63,391 nt of DNA from Nocardioides sp. Lineage in GTDB: Bacteria; Actinomycetota; Actinomycetes; Propionibacteriales; Nocardioidaceae. Location of the stretch: assembly GCA_002729525.1 (NCBI GenBank), contig PBYI01000036.1, positions 1-63,391 of the forward strand, written 5' to 3'. The notes beneath the pieces were generated by a model. It did not search any database, was not told the origin of the DNA, and worked only from the letters and a program-made list of their open reading frames with translations. Of the stretch, positions 48,561 to 57,336 are shown one piece after another. The number at the start of each line of letters is the position of its first letter. Position 1 is the stretch's first letter. Made by a program: the position numbers and the translations under genes.

Positions 48561-48580
48561 GCATCTTCAGCGAACCTTCA
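48561..48580. promoter_or_regulatory. Response-regulator box 3 (reverse orientation)
   Basis: Complement of TGAAGGTTCGCTGAAGATGC, 17 of 20 bases identical to boxes 1 and 2, lying 76 bp upstream of the glutaredoxin-like gene. It links the thiol relay to the two-component system. Confidence 0.65.
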
Positions 48581-48655
48581 CACAACCTCGCCACCTTTCC
48601 CCGAGCACCCCGTCGACGCTGGACCGTGTCGAACCAGCGCGCACGAGGGGAAGCC

Positions 48656-48982
48656 ATGTCATCATCCACGCCGGCATTCGAGCCGCTCCGGATCACCGTC
48701 GTGGACAGCGAGGCCTGCCACTTCTGCGAGGACGCGCACCGGGCGCTTGCGACGCTGGCAGCCAACTACCCGCTCGCGGTCGACACGGTAGCTGTGCGCA
48801 GCGAGGCCGGGCAGGCGTTGATGGCACGCCACCGCGCGCCGATGAGCCCCCTGGTTCTCCTCGGCGGCACCTTCTTCAGCAGCGGACGCCTGCCACGACG
48901 CAAACTGGAGAAGCTCCTCAAGAGCAGGTACGGCGACGCACCGAGCACCGCCTCCGCGACAAGGGGGGCCAACAATGGGTGA
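48656..48982 (+). CDS. Glutaredoxin/thioredoxin-like protein
   Basis: A 108-residue protein with the start ATG at 48656 (GAGGGG upstream). ITVVDSEACHFCEDAHRAL places a C-H-F-C redox pair at the beginning of a thioredoxin-type helix; MSPLVLLGGTFFSSGRLP contains the position of the cis-Pro loop. It is short like glutaredoxins and has no signal peptide. It overlaps the CcdA-like gene by 8 bp, suggesting electron exchange with it. Confidence 0.85.
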   Translation: MSSSTPAFEPLRITVVDSEACHFCEDAHRALATLAANYPLAVDTVAVRSEAGQALMARHRAPMSPLVLLGGTFFSSGRLPRRKLEKLLKSRYGDAPSTASATRGANNG

Positions 48983-49919
48983 CCTGCTGACAACTGGCTC
49001 GGTCCTCGCCGCGTTCTTCGCCGGAGGCGTCGCCCTGTTCGCACCGTGCTGCATCGTCTTCCTCGCCCCGTCATATCTGGCGGTGGCGGTGAAGAATCGG
49101 CGGTGGCGACTGCTGCCGCTCACCTTCGTGTTCGCCGCCGGCCTCGCGCTCGTGCTCGTGCCGATCACGCTGGGCATGAGCCTGGTGGCCTCCACCATCG
49201 CGAACTACCACGCACCGCTGTACTACGCCGGCGGAGCGCTGATGCTCGCGTTGGCGGGGCTCAGCCTGTTCGGTCGGATGGTCAGCCTGCCGTCCTTCCT
49301 GCGAGCCCCCAACACCACTCGCGGGGACTCGGCCAGCTTCTTCGCCCTCGGCGTCTTCTCCGGAATCGCCAGCTCCTGCTGCGCCCCGGTGCTCGCCGGG
49401 GTGATGACACTGTCCGCCCTGTCCGGTTCCGCTGTCGGCGGAGTGACGCTGGGACTGGCCTACACCTTCGGCATGGTGTTCCCGCTGTTCGTGATGGCCC
49501 TGTTCTGGGACCGCTTCCGGCTCGGCGAGCGGCGCTTTCTGCAGGCCAGGCCGGTCCGGCTGCGGCTGGCCGGCAAGGTGCTGGCCACCAACACCATCAA
49601 CATCGCGGTCGCCGTCGCGTTCACGGTCATGGGTGGCTTCGTCATCTACCTGGCCAACACCGGCCAGATGACCGGTGGCCCCGGATTCCAGGTCTCCATC
49701 GGCAAGGGGCTGTCCGAGGTCTTCGCCCGCATCGAGACCTGGACCGACCCGGTCCCCGAGCCGGTGCTCGGACTCGCCGTGCTGGCCATCGCCGCAGTCT
49801 TCGTCATCGCCACCCTGCGTGACCGACACCGACCGGACGCATCGACCGACGCGGACCCCGACGAGCATCCCTTCTGCCACGGCCCGGGCGTCGGCGCCCA
49901 CCCCGACAACCACAGCTGA
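48975..49919 (+). CDS. CcdA/DsbD-like thiol-transfer membrane protein
   Basis: A 314-residue membrane protein with six to eight helices and the DsbD-type cysteine motifs ALFAPCCIVFLAPSYLA (helix 1) and IASSCCAPVLAGVMTLSA (helix 4); both have adjacent Cys-Cys, unlike the single Cys of classic CcdA. A large C-terminal part ends in a His/Asp-rich tail (DEHPFCHGPGVGAHPDNHS). It likely carries electrons between the glutaredoxin-like protein and the membrane-anchored peroxiredoxin downstream. The ATG overlaps the upstream stop by 8 bp. Confidence 0.88.
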   Translation: MGDLLTTGSVLAAFFAGGVALFAPCCIVFLAPSYLAVAVKNRRWRLLPLTFVFAAGLALVLVPITLGMSLVASTIANYHAPLYYAGGALMLALAGLSLFGRMVSLPSFLRAPNTTRGDSASFFALGVFSGIASSCCAPVLAGVMTLSALSGSAVGGVTLGLAYTFGMVFPLFVMALFWDRFRLGERRFLQARPVRLRLAGKVLATNTINIAVAVAFTVMGGFVIYLANTGQMTGGPGFQVSIGKGLSEVFARIETWTDPVPEPVLGLAVLAIAAVFVIATLRDRHRPDASTDADPDEHPFCHGPGVGAHPDNHS

Positions 49920-49941
49920 CCCGGACCCTGGAGGAAACATC

Positions 49942-50562
49942 ATGTCGCACAAGGCCGCCGAGCAATCCCGTAACGAACGCCGTCAGCGCGCGGAACAGGC
50001 CGCGCGGGCATCCGGTCGTCGCCGCCTGCGCATCATGATCGGCACGGCCAGTGCATTGGCTCTGGTCGCCGCGGTGACAGCCATGGTGCTCACCTCGCGC
50101 CCCGAGTCCTCCGACGCGATCCGCACCGCCCCCGAATTCACCCTCACCGACACCGGCGGCTCCAAACACACCCTGGCTCAACACCGCGGCGAGAACGTGC
50201 TCCTGTACTTCTCCGAGGGCGCCGGGTGCCAGTCCTGCATCGTCCAGATGGGCGAGATCGAGAAGTAAGCGGCAGCCTTCGAGAAGCTCGACGTCACCGT
50301 GCTGCCGATCGTGATGAACACCCGCGAGCAGATCACCGCCGACATGACCGCCAACGGAGTCACCACACCGTTCCTGCTCGACGACGGCACGGTCTCCGAG
50401 GCCTACGGAACCCTCGGCAAAGGCATGCATGCCGGACTGCCCGGGCACAGCTTCGTGCTCATCGACAGGCAGGGTCGACAGCGCTGGTACGGCGAATACC
50501 CCTCCATGTGGCTGGCACCCCAGGACCTGCTCGACGAGATCCGCAGCAACCTCAGCGCCTGA
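49942..50562 (+). pseudogene. Membrane-anchored peroxiredoxin/thioredoxin (AhpC/TSA-like) with in-frame ochre stop
   Basis: ATG 49942 has GGAGGA upstream. A basic N-terminus, one membrane helix (MIGTASALALVAAVTAMVLTS) and the redoxin start FTLTDTGGSKHTLAQHRGEN, LLYFSEGAGCQSCIVQMGEIEK are followed by TAA at 50266-50268 (codon 109). The same frame then continues AAAFEKLDVTVLPIVMNTRE, MHAGLPGHSFVLIDRQGRQRW and ends at 50562. One base change (for example AAA/GAA/CAA to TAA) would explain the break. The C-x-x-C is kept but the domain is cut, so it is called a pseudogene unless this is a sequencing error or the second half restarts at 50299. Confidence 0.82.
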
Positions 50563-50588
50563 CCACCGAGGCAGAGTACCGACCTCGA

Positions 50589-50607
50589 TGAAGGTTCGAT
50601 GAAGGTC
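50589..50607. promoter_or_regulatory. Response-regulator box 4
   Basis: TGAAGGTTCGATGAAGGTC: TGAAG half-sites 11 bp apart, 22 bp left of the CsoR box. The csoR-copZ-copA operon may thus be controlled by both the two-component system and CsoR. Confidence 0.65.
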
Positions 50608-50628
50608 TCTCCAGCCACCTTGTGGGAG

Positions 50629-50643
50629 TACCCCATGGGGGTA
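50629..50643. promoter_or_regulatory. CsoR operator
   Basis: TACCCCATGGGGGTA, the pseudo-palindrome with C- and G-runs that CsoR proteins bind, 55 bp upstream of the csoR start. Autoregulation is known for the family. Confidence 0.85.
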
Positions 50644-50697
50644 TAGTCAAGTGCGAAGGCAGACACCCCGTCCGGGTACAGGCAGAGGAGGGTCGCG

Positions 50698-50982
50698 ATG
50701 GCAGCCGAACCGGGATACCTCACCGAGAAGCAGGCAGTGCTGACCCGGCTGCGCCGCATCGAGGGCCAGATTCGCGGCCTGCAGCGCCTGGTGGACGAGG
50801 AGCAGTACTGCATCGACATCCTCACCCAGGTCTCGGCGGCGACGAAGGCCCTCGAAGGCGTGGCGCTCGTTCTCCTCGACCAGCACCTCGAGCACTGCCT
50901 GACTCACGTCACCGACCCCGCCGAGGCCCAACAGAAGCTCAACGAGGCCTCCGCAGCGATCCGACGACTCGTCCGCTCATGA
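50698..50982 (+). CDS. csoR: CsoR-family copper-sensing repressor
   Basis: A 94-residue all-helical repressor. The Cu+ ligands of CsoR are present with canonical spacing: C38 (EEQYCIDIL), H63 (LDQHLEH) and C67 (EHCL). RLRRIEGQIRGLQRL is the conserved first helix. ATG 50698 follows GAGGAGGG. Copper binding releases it from the TACCCC..GGGGTA site. It heads an operon with copZ, copA and a second P-ATPase. Confidence 0.96.
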   Translation: MAAEPGYLTEKQAVLTRLRRIEGQIRGLQRLVDEEQYCIDILTQVSAATKALEGVALVLLDQHLEHCLTHVTDPAEAQQKLNEASAAIRRLVRS

Positions 50983-51008
50983 CCGACCCGACCAACGAAG
51001 GAGCACCC

Positions 51009-51389
51009 ATGCCCGCCCCACACACCAGCCACGAACTCCAGTTGGCCGACAGCCCCCCGAACGGCGGTGGCTGCGGCTGCGGAGGATGCGGCTGCGGCTC
51101 CAACACCGAGACCGGTAGTTCCACCGGCACCACCATCGAATCGACCGCCACCGCCGCAACGAAGGGAAACGAAATGACCACGACCAGCTACGACGTGACG
51201 GGGATGACCTGCGGCCACTGCGCCAGCGCCGTCACCAGCGAGCTCAAGAGCCTGGACGGCGTCAGCGACGTCTCCGTCGACCTCGTCGCCGGCGGGACCT
51301 CGTCGGTCACCGTGACCAGCGCCCAGCCCCTCGATCGGGCGCATGTCGCCGCAGCCCTCGACGAGGCCGGCGACTACCACCTCGCCTGA
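51009..51389 (+). CDS. copZ: CopZ-like copper chaperone with Cys-rich N-terminal extension
   Basis: A 126-residue protein with ATG 51009 (GAAGGAG upstream). Residues 56-126 form an HMA domain with [15 protein letters not shown] (C68, C71), which binds one Cu+ and hands it to CopA. Ahead of it, residues 19-31 hold [13 protein letters not shown] with C22, C24, C27 and C29, a metallothionein-like cluster, and then a Ser/Thr linker. An internal ATG at 51174 with AAGGG upstream would give a normal 71-residue CopZ, so both forms may be made. Confidence 0.9.
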   Translation: MPAPHTSHELQLADSPPNGGGCGCGGCGCGSNTETGSSTGTTIESTATAATKGNEMTTTSYDVTGMTCGHCASAVTSELKSLDGVSDVSVDLVAGGTSSVTVTSAQPLDRAHVAAALDEAGDYHLA

Positions 51390-51442
51390 CGGGCCAGGTC
51401 CCTCACGTCCGAAGCGCGATCCATCCCCCAGGAGGCACAGTC

Positions 51443-53788
51443 ATGACCCAGCAGACCACCGCGTCCGACACCGTCAACGACATCGAGCTCGCCATCGGTG
51501 GGATGACGTGCGCCTCCTGCGCCGCGCGGATCGAGAAGAAGCTGAACAAGCTCGACGGCGTCACCGCCACGGTCAACTACGCCACCGAGAAGGCCAAGGT
51601 CAGCTACCCGACAAACCTCAGCCCCGACGACCTCGTCACGGTGGTGGAGGCCATCGGCTACACCGCGACTGTGCCGGCCCGGGCGCCCAGCGGTGACGAG
51701 GGCGTGGCCACCACCGAGCCGGACGATCGGGACCGCGAGGCCGCGGGGTGGTGGCAGCGGCTGGTGGTATCGGCCGTGCTGACGGTGCCGGTGCTGGCCA
51801 TGTCGATGATCCCGGCGCTGCAGTTCGACAACTGGCAGTGGATCTCGCTGACCCTGGCCTCACCCGTCGTGGTCTGGGGTGCCTGGCCGTTCCACCGAGC
51901 CGCGGTGACCAACGCCCGTCACGGCGCCGCCACCATGGACACCCTGATCTCGGTCGGCGTCACCGCCGCCTGGCTGTGGTCGCTGTGGGCACTGCTGTTC
52001 ACCCACGCCGGGATGACCGGGATGCGGATGCCGTTCGACCTCTTCCCCGACGGCGAGGCGGACGTCCACATCTACCTCGAAGTGGCGGCCGCGGTCACCA
52101 CCTTCATCATCGCCGGCCGCTACTTCGAGGCCCGCGCCAAGCGCCAGTCCGGTGCGGCGTTGCGCGCCCTGCTCGACATGGGCGCCAAGGACGTCGCCGT
52201 CCTCCGTGACGGCGCAGAGGTGCGCGTGCCCGTGGGCCAGCTGGCGGTCGGGGACCGGTTCATCGTGCGTCCGGGGGAGAAGGTCGCCACCGACGGTGTC
52301 GTCGAGGACGGCACGTCGGCCGTCGACGCCTCCATGCTCACCGGAGAGCCAGTTCCCGTCGAGGTCGGGCCCGGCGACGCCGTCGTCGGTGCCACAGTCA
52401 ACGCCGGCGGTCGCCTGGTCGTCCGGGCCACCCGCGTCGGAGCCGACACCCAGCTGGCCCAGATGGCCCGCCTGGTCGAGGACGCCCAGAACGGCAAGGC
52501 CGAAGTCCAACGCCTCGCCGACCGAGTCTCGGCAGTCTTCGTCCCCATCGTCATCGCCCTCTCCCTGGCCACGCTCGCCGGGTGGCTGCTGAGCGGCCAC
52601 AGTGTCACCGCCGCGTTCACCGCCGCAGTGGCGGTCCTGATTATCGCCTGCCCCTGCGCCCTCGGGCTGGCCACGCCCACCGCCCTGCTCGTCGGCACCG
52701 GCCGCGGCGCCCAGCTCGGCGTACTCATCAAGGGCCCCGAGGTGCTCGAGTCCACCCGGGTGGTCGACACCATCGTCCTGGACAAGACCGGCACCGTGAC
52801 CACCGGACGGATGGAGCTCGTCGAGGTCGTCCCCGCCGACGGCGTCGACCCTGCTGACCTGCTCCGACTGGTCGGGGCCCTCGAGAACGCCTCGGAACAT
52901 CCGATCGGTCAGGCCATCGCCACCGGTGCCACCCAACGACTCGACAGGCATCTGCCTGACGTCGAGGGGTTCACCTCGACGCAAGGCCTCGGGGTCGCCG
53001 GCGTGGTCGACGGCCACGCGGTCGTGGCGGGTCGACCCTCCTGGCTCGCCGGAGAGTGGAGCCAGCCACTGGACGCGCACCTGACGCAGGTGATCGACAC
53101 CGCCGAGCAGCAAGGCCGGACCGTGATCGCCGCCGGCTGGGACGGATCGGCGCGCGGTGTGGTCGTGGTCTCGGATGCGATCAAGCCCACCAGCGCCCAG
53201 GCCGTGGCCGAGCTGAAGGAGCTGGGGCTGGAGCCGGTGCTGCTCACCGGCGACAACGAACGCGCCGCCCGGGCCGTCGCCGCAGAGGTCGGCATCGCGG
53301 AAGTCATCGCCGAGGTCCTCCCAGCCGACAAGGTGGCCGTCGTAGAGCGCCTGCAACGCGAGGGCCGCACCGTCGCCATGGTGGGAGACGGCGTGAACGA
53401 CGCCGCCGCCCTGGCCACCTCGCATCTGGGGATCGCTATGGGCACCGGCACCGACGTCGCCATCGAGGCCTCCGACCTCACCCTGGTCCGCGGCGATCTC
53501 CGCGCCGCCGTCGACGCGATCCGGCTGTCCCGGCGCACCTTGCGCACGATCAAGGGCAACCTGTTCTGGGCCTTCGCCTACAACGTCGCGGCACTGCCCC
53601 TGGCCGCGCTCGGCTTGCTCAACCCGCTGATCGCCGGCGCTGCGATGGCGTTCTCCTCGGTGTTCGTGGTGTCCAACAGCCTGCGGCTTCGCCGGTTCCA
53701 GGCGGTCTCCACGCAATCAACCGAGACACCGCACCTGGATCACGACTCGACCAGGACCAACCCTTCCAAGGTGGAGGCAGGACGATGA
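51443..53788 (+). CDS. copA: Copper-exporting P1B-type ATPase CopA
   Basis: A 781-residue Cu+ pump. One N-terminal HMA domain has [12 protein letters not shown] (C23, C26). The membrane metal site is CPC (403-405, [15 protein letters not shown]); DKTGT has its Asp at 447; SEHPIGQAI and [16 protein letters not shown] complete the catalytic set. C-terminal helix motifs [12 protein letters not shown] and [18 protein letters not shown] place the usual Asn, Tyr, Met and Ser ligands. ATG 51443 has GGAGG upstream. It follows csoR and copZ and overlaps the next ATPase gene by 4 bp. Confidence 0.97.
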   Translation: MTQQTTASDTVNDIELAIGGMTCASCAARIEKKLNKLDGVTATVNYATEKAKVSYPTNLSPDDLVTVVEAIGYTATVPARAPSGDEGVATTEPDDRDREAAGWWQRLVVSAVLTVPVLAMSMIPALQFDNWQWISLTLASPVVVWGAWPFHRAAVTNARHGAATMDTLISVGVTAAWLWSLWALLFTHAGMTGMRMPFDLFPDGEADVHIYLEVAAAVTTFIIAGRYFEARAKRQSGAALRALLDMGAKDVAVLRDGAEVRVPVGQLAVGDRFIVRPGEKVATDGVVEDGTSAVDASMLTGEPVPVEVGPGDAVVGATVNAGGRLVVRATRVGADTQLAQMARLVEDAQNGKAEVQRLADRVSAVFVPIVIALSLATLAGWLLSGHSVTAAFTAAVAVLIIACPCALGLATPTALLVGTGRGAQLGVLIKGPEVLESTRVVDTIVLDKTGTVTTGRMELVEVVPADGVDPADLLRLVGALENASEHPIGQAIATGATQRLDRHLPDVEGFTSTQGLGVAGVVDGHAVVAGRPSWLAGEWSQPLDAHLTQVIDTAEQQGRTVIAAGWDGSARGVVVVSDAIKPTSAQAVAELKELGLEPVLLTGDNERAARAVAAEVGIAEVIAEVLPADKVAVVERLQREGRTVAMVGDGVNDAAALATSHLGIAMGTGTDVAIEASDLTLVRGDLRAAVDAIRLSRRTLRTIKGNLFWAFAYNVAALPLAALGLLNPLIAGAAMAFSSVFVVSNSLRLRRFQAVSTQSTETPHLDHDSTRTNPSKVEAGR

Positions 53789-56268
53789 CCACGCACCAGC
53801 ACCCCAGCGGCCGCCACGACCACGACGCGGACGCGCACCGTGACGGCGCCGCCACCGCTGTCCTCGAGGTCTCCGGCGTTCAATGGGCGACCAGCAAGAA
53901 CGTCGCCGAGGCCGTGCTGTCCCGTCAGCCGGGCGTGATCTCCGTGGACGCCAACCCGGTCGCGCAGACCGCCACCGTCACCTACGACCCGAAGCGCACC
54001 AGCATCAGTGAGCTGCGGGACTGGGTCCGCGAGTGCGGCTTCCACTGCGCGGGACAGTCCGTTCCCAGCCACGTGTGCGACCCCATGCTCGAACCAGGTC
54101 ATGACCACCCCGTCGACCACGCTCGGCGGGGCACGGACGGCGCACACGACGCGCACGCCGGGCATCACGGTCACGCCGGAGCTACCGGTCCGGAGTCGCC
54201 CGTCTCGTCACCGCACGACGCGATGGGTCACGGCGGTCACGGGGAGATGTCGATGGCCGACATGGTCCGCGACATGCGCAACCGGTTCCTGGTCGCCGTG
54301 CTGCTTGCCGTACCCGTCTCGCTGTACTCGCCGATGGGGCGCGACATGCTCGGCTTCGACGCCGCCGCCCCGTTCGGCATGCGCGACGACATCTTCACCC
54401 TGATCCTGTCGCTGCCTGTCATCTTCTACTCCGCGTGGATCTTCTTCGACGGCGCCTGGCGGGCCCTGCGGGCCCGGACCCTGGACATGATGGTGCTGGT
54501 GGCCGTGGCCGTCGGCGCCGGTTGGCTCTATTCCCTCGGGGTCACTATCACCGGCGGCGGCGAGGTCTTCTACGAGGCCGCGGTGATGCTCACCGCATTC
54601 GTGCTGCTCGGCCACTGGTTCGAGATGCGGGCCCGAGGCGGTGCCAACGACGCCATCCGCACCTTGTTGGACCTGGCCCCGCCGATGGCGGTCGTGCTCC
54701 GCGCGGGTGAACCCGTCGAGGTCCCGACCTCCGAGGTCCAGGTCGACGACCTGCTCCTGGTTCGCCCCGGCGCGAAGATCGCCACCGACGGCACCGTGGA
54801 AGAAGGCGAGTCCGAAGTCGACGAGTCCATGGTCACCGGCGAGAGCCTCCCGGTGCACAAGGCGCCGGGCGACCAGGTCATCGGCGCCACCGTCAACGCC
54901 AGCGGCACGCTTCGAGTGCGCGCCACCAAGGTGGGCTCCGACACCGCCCTGGCCCAGATCGTCGCCCTGGTGCAGCAGGCACAGAACTCCAAGGCCCCCG
55001 GACAGCGGCTCGCCGACAAGGCCGCGTTCTGGCTGGTCCTCGTCGCCCTCGTCGGAGGAGTCGGCACCTTCCTGGTCTGGCTCGCGGCAGGCGCCAGCGT
55101 GCAGACCGCCCTGCTGTTCGCCATCACCGTCGTCGTCATCACCTGCCCCGACGCCCTCGGTCTGGCCACGCCGACAGCGATCATGGTCGGCTCCGGTCTC
55201 GGGGCGAAGCGCGGAATCCTGTTCAAGAACGCCACCGCGATCGAGTCCTCCGCCCGCATCGACACCGTCGTGCTCGACAAGACCGGCACCCTCACCAAGG
55301 GAGAGCCCGAGGTCACCGAGGTGGTGGTCGACGACTTCGATCACGACCGGGTGCTGGCCCTCGCCGGCGCACTCGAACGCGAGTCCGAGCACCCGCTCGC
55401 AGACGCCGTCGTGCGATACGTCGACGCCACCGACGTCCCGCGGCTGCGCGCCACCCGCTTCCGCAACGTCACCGGCATCGGCGCCCTCGCCGAGGTCGAC
55501 GGCCACCAGGTCGCCATCGGCAACCGACGCCTGATGGAGTCCGAAGGCGTCACGATCGGCGAACTAGGCGCGCGGCGCGACGAGATCGCCTCCGGAGGCC
55601 GCACAGCGGTGTTCGTCGCCGTCGACGGCCGAGCCGTCGCCGTGATCGGCATTGCCGACGCGGTCCGTGAGACCTCCGCCGCGGCTATCGCCGCGCTCCA
55701 CCAGGCGGGCATCAGGGTGGCCATGCTGACCGGTGACAACCGGGCAACGGCCGAGCGGATCGCCGAGGAGCTGGGGATCGACGACGTCATCGCCGAGGTG
55801 CTGCCCGAGGACAAGGCGCACCAGGTCCAGCAGCTGCAGGCTCAGGGACGCACCGTCGCGATGGTGGGCGACGGCGTCAATGACTCTCCCTCGCTGGTAC
55901 AGGCCGATGTCGGCATCGCCGTGGGCGCGGGCACTGACGTCGCGATCGAGGCTGCAGACGTCGTGCTCATGCGGTCCGACCCGCTGGACGTCCCAGTGGC
56001 GCTGACGATCGGCCGGGGCACGCTGCGCAAGATGCGCCAGAACCTCGGCTGGGCGGTGGGCTACAACGCGATCGCCCTACCGATCGCGGCGGGCGTGTTC
56101 GAGCCCGCCTTCGGGCTGGTGCTCCGACCGGAGGTTGCCGCCTTGTCGATGTCCGGGTCCAGCTTCCTGGTCGCGGTCAACGCGCTCCTGCTCAAGCGCC
56201 TGCGGTTGCCTGCACAGCCCGCGGATGCTGAGCCGGTAAGAGACGAACGCCTTCAGCCCGTGGGCTGA
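53785..56268 (+). CDS. P1B-type ATPase with CPD membrane motif and degenerate HMA
   Basis: An 827-residue pump. The N-terminal HMA-like fold ([36 protein letters not shown]) lacks the CxxC pair. A linker of ~75 residues is His-rich ([14 protein letters not shown], then [12 protein letters not shown]). The transmembrane motif is CPD (454-456; [14 protein letters not shown]) instead of CPC, CPH or SPC; D498 is the phospho-acceptor (DKTGT), and [19 protein letters not shown] and [14 protein letters not shown] are intact. ATG 53785 overlaps copA by 4 bp. Its close tie to csoR-copZ-copA suggests copper, perhaps Cu2+ or another donor set, but the motif leaves this open. Confidence 0.93.
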   Translation: MTTHQHPSGRHDHDADAHRDGAATAVLEVSGVQWATSKNVAEAVLSRQPGVISVDANPVAQTATVTYDPKRTSISELRDWVRECGFHCAGQSVPSHVCDPMLEPGHDHPVDHARRGTDGAHDAHAGHHGHAGATGPESPVSSPHDAMGHGGHGEMSMADMVRDMRNRFLVAVLLAVPVSLYSPMGRDMLGFDAAAPFGMRDDIFTLILSLPVIFYSAWIFFDGAWRALRARTLDMMVLVAVAVGAGWLYSLGVTITGGGEVFYEAAVMLTAFVLLGHWFEMRARGGANDAIRTLLDLAPPMAVVLRAGEPVEVPTSEVQVDDLLLVRPGAKIATDGTVEEGESEVDESMVTGESLPVHKAPGDQVIGATVNASGTLRVRATKVGSDTALAQIVALVQQAQNSKAPGQRLADKAAFWLVLVALVGGVGTFLVWLAAGASVQTALLFAITVVVITCPDALGLATPTAIMVGSGLGAKRGILFKNATAIESSARIDTVVLDKTGTLTKGEPEVTEVVVDDFDHDRVLALAGALERESEHPLADAVVRYVDATDVPRLRATRFRNVTGIGALAEVDGHQVAIGNRRLMESEGVTIGELGARRDEIASGGRTAVFVAVDGRAVAVIGIADAVRETSAAAIAALHQAGIRVAMLTGDNRATAERIAEELGIDDVIAEVLPEDKAHQVQQLQAQGRTVAMVGDGVNDSPSLVQADVGIAVGAGTDVAIEAADVVLMRSDPLDVPVALTIGRGTLRKMRQNLGWAVGYNAIALPIAAGVFEPAFGLVLRPEVAALSMSGSSFLVAVNALLLKRLRLPAQPADAEPVRDERLQPVG

Positions 56269-56324
56269 CACTCATCCCCTGCGAGGGCTTGTCGAACTGT
56301 GTGCCGGCAAGCCCTCGCATGTAG

Positions 56325-57044
56325 TCACTGCTGACCCAGCTCCTTTGGCAGTGGCAGGGCCAAGAGCGCCCGCAGGAACTCTCGGGCACTCCATTGAGCA
56401 TCCTGGAGGCTCGAGGCCGAGCCTTGGAAATCGGGGACGGGTCGTGCGTCGGCTTCTTCCTTCGTCGTAGCCGGTCCGTTCTCCTCGATGTTTTGGACCA
56501 GCCAGTCCATCTCCTTGATCTCCTTGCGCTGCGTCGCCGCGATGCCGTCCGCTAGCTCGCGGACCCGGACGTCCTCGATTCCGGCTCTCTCGCTGGTCAA
56601 GATGGCGATCGAGTGGTGGGGGATCATCGCCTTCATGTAGCTCTCGTCATCGACGAGGACCTGCGAGCGCGACAGGTACAAAGCTGTACCGCCAAGCACG
56701 ATCGCGCCCAGGACGATGCCGACGTTCACCACACGGTTCCGGTACATCATCCCCCACATGAACGCCAGCATGATGAGGGCCATCGCCGCGCCCATGAGGA
56801 GTGCCATGTACACGCGCTCCTCGCTGAAGCGGACATGATCGGCGCTGAACGCGTTGGTGTAGGTGAGCCCGAACATGACGACAGTCGACGTCGCGATCAT
56901 CAGTCCGAAACGCAGATACATCTTCGCCTCGTTGTGTCCGCTGGAGTTGCCGTCGTGAGCTCCGTTGTCGCTGTTGTGCTCGGAATGTTCGTCCGGCTCG
57001 GGGTGGGTGGCATGCTGCTGTTCGTTCCAGAGTCGCAGGTTCAA
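56325..57044 (-). CDS. DUF305 membrane protein; N-terminus formed at the att site
   Basis: About 239 aa from a TTG at 57044. Two helices (LMIATSTVVMFGLTYTN and MALLMGAAMALIMLAFMWG), a third hydrophobic stretch, then the DUF305 ferritin-like domain with SYMKAMIPHHSIAILTSERA (His-His metal pair) and LADGIAATQRKEIKEMDWL. It is closely related to 61806-62474. The first residues (LNLRLWNEQQ) are read from the tRNA fragment, so the original start was probably lost at recombination and the real start may be the ATG near 56922 (MYLRFG) or a GTG between. Confidence 0.85.
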   Translation of the reverse strand: MNLRLWNEQQHATHPEPDEHSEHNSDNGAHDGNSSGHNEAKMYLRFGLMIATSTVVMFGLTYTNAFSADHVRFSEERVYMALLMGAAMALIMLAFMWGMMYRNRVVNVGIVLGAIVLGGTALYLSRSQVLVDDESYMKAMIPHHSIAILTSERAGIEDVRVRELADGIAATQRKEIKEMDWLVQNIEENGPATTKEEADARPVPDFQGSASSLQDAQWSAREFLRALLALPLPKELGQQ

Positions 57045-57060
57045 ATCCTGCCCCCGCTAC
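57028..57060 (+). repeat. 3' fragment of initiator tRNA-fMet, putative attachment site (right copy)
   Basis: The 28-bp core 57033-57060 equals 36570-36597, in the same orientation. Similarity continues beyond the core for about 130 bp with gaps (terminator hairpin, then TTTTGA..C-TTTC-GCTT and CCCAAAAAC-TCGGCG). With the left copy it brackets 20.46 kb of copper-resistance genes. Confidence 0.8.
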
Positions 57061-57072
57061 AAAAAAGTTGCT

Positions 57073-57098
57073 CCTGACCTGCGCAAACGCAGATCAGG
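57073..57098 (+). terminator. Hairpin terminator after the right tRNA fragment
   Basis: CCTGACCTGCG and CGCAGATCAGG pair with one mismatch around a CAAA loop, followed by GGGCCATTTGAAATTTT. It is the counterpart of the hairpin at 36604-36641. The stretch 57099-57336 up to the DUF3152 gene holds nothing else recognisable. Confidence 0.65.
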
Positions 57099-57336
57099 GG
57101 CCATTTGAAATTTTGAGCCATTTCTGCTTGTGCCGCGCTTTGTGTCCCAAAAACCTCGGCGCGCGAGGCGGGAGCCTCGCTGGCACGCTCCGCCCGAGCG
57201 CGCATTGACGCTCATCTAGGCTTCTTGATCCTGCGAGTCCGGGGAGTAGGGGCATCTCAGCCGCGCAGGACGCGGAATCGGCGAGCTCGCTACCCATGGA
57301 TTCGTGTGGCGACCTACGGGTGTGTTTGCGCGTCGG

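Noticed and set aside
51860..53716. 618-codon minus-strand open frame
   Set aside because: Antisense to copA; same shadow composition. The frame at 54208-55506 opposite the second ATPase is rejected for the same reason.
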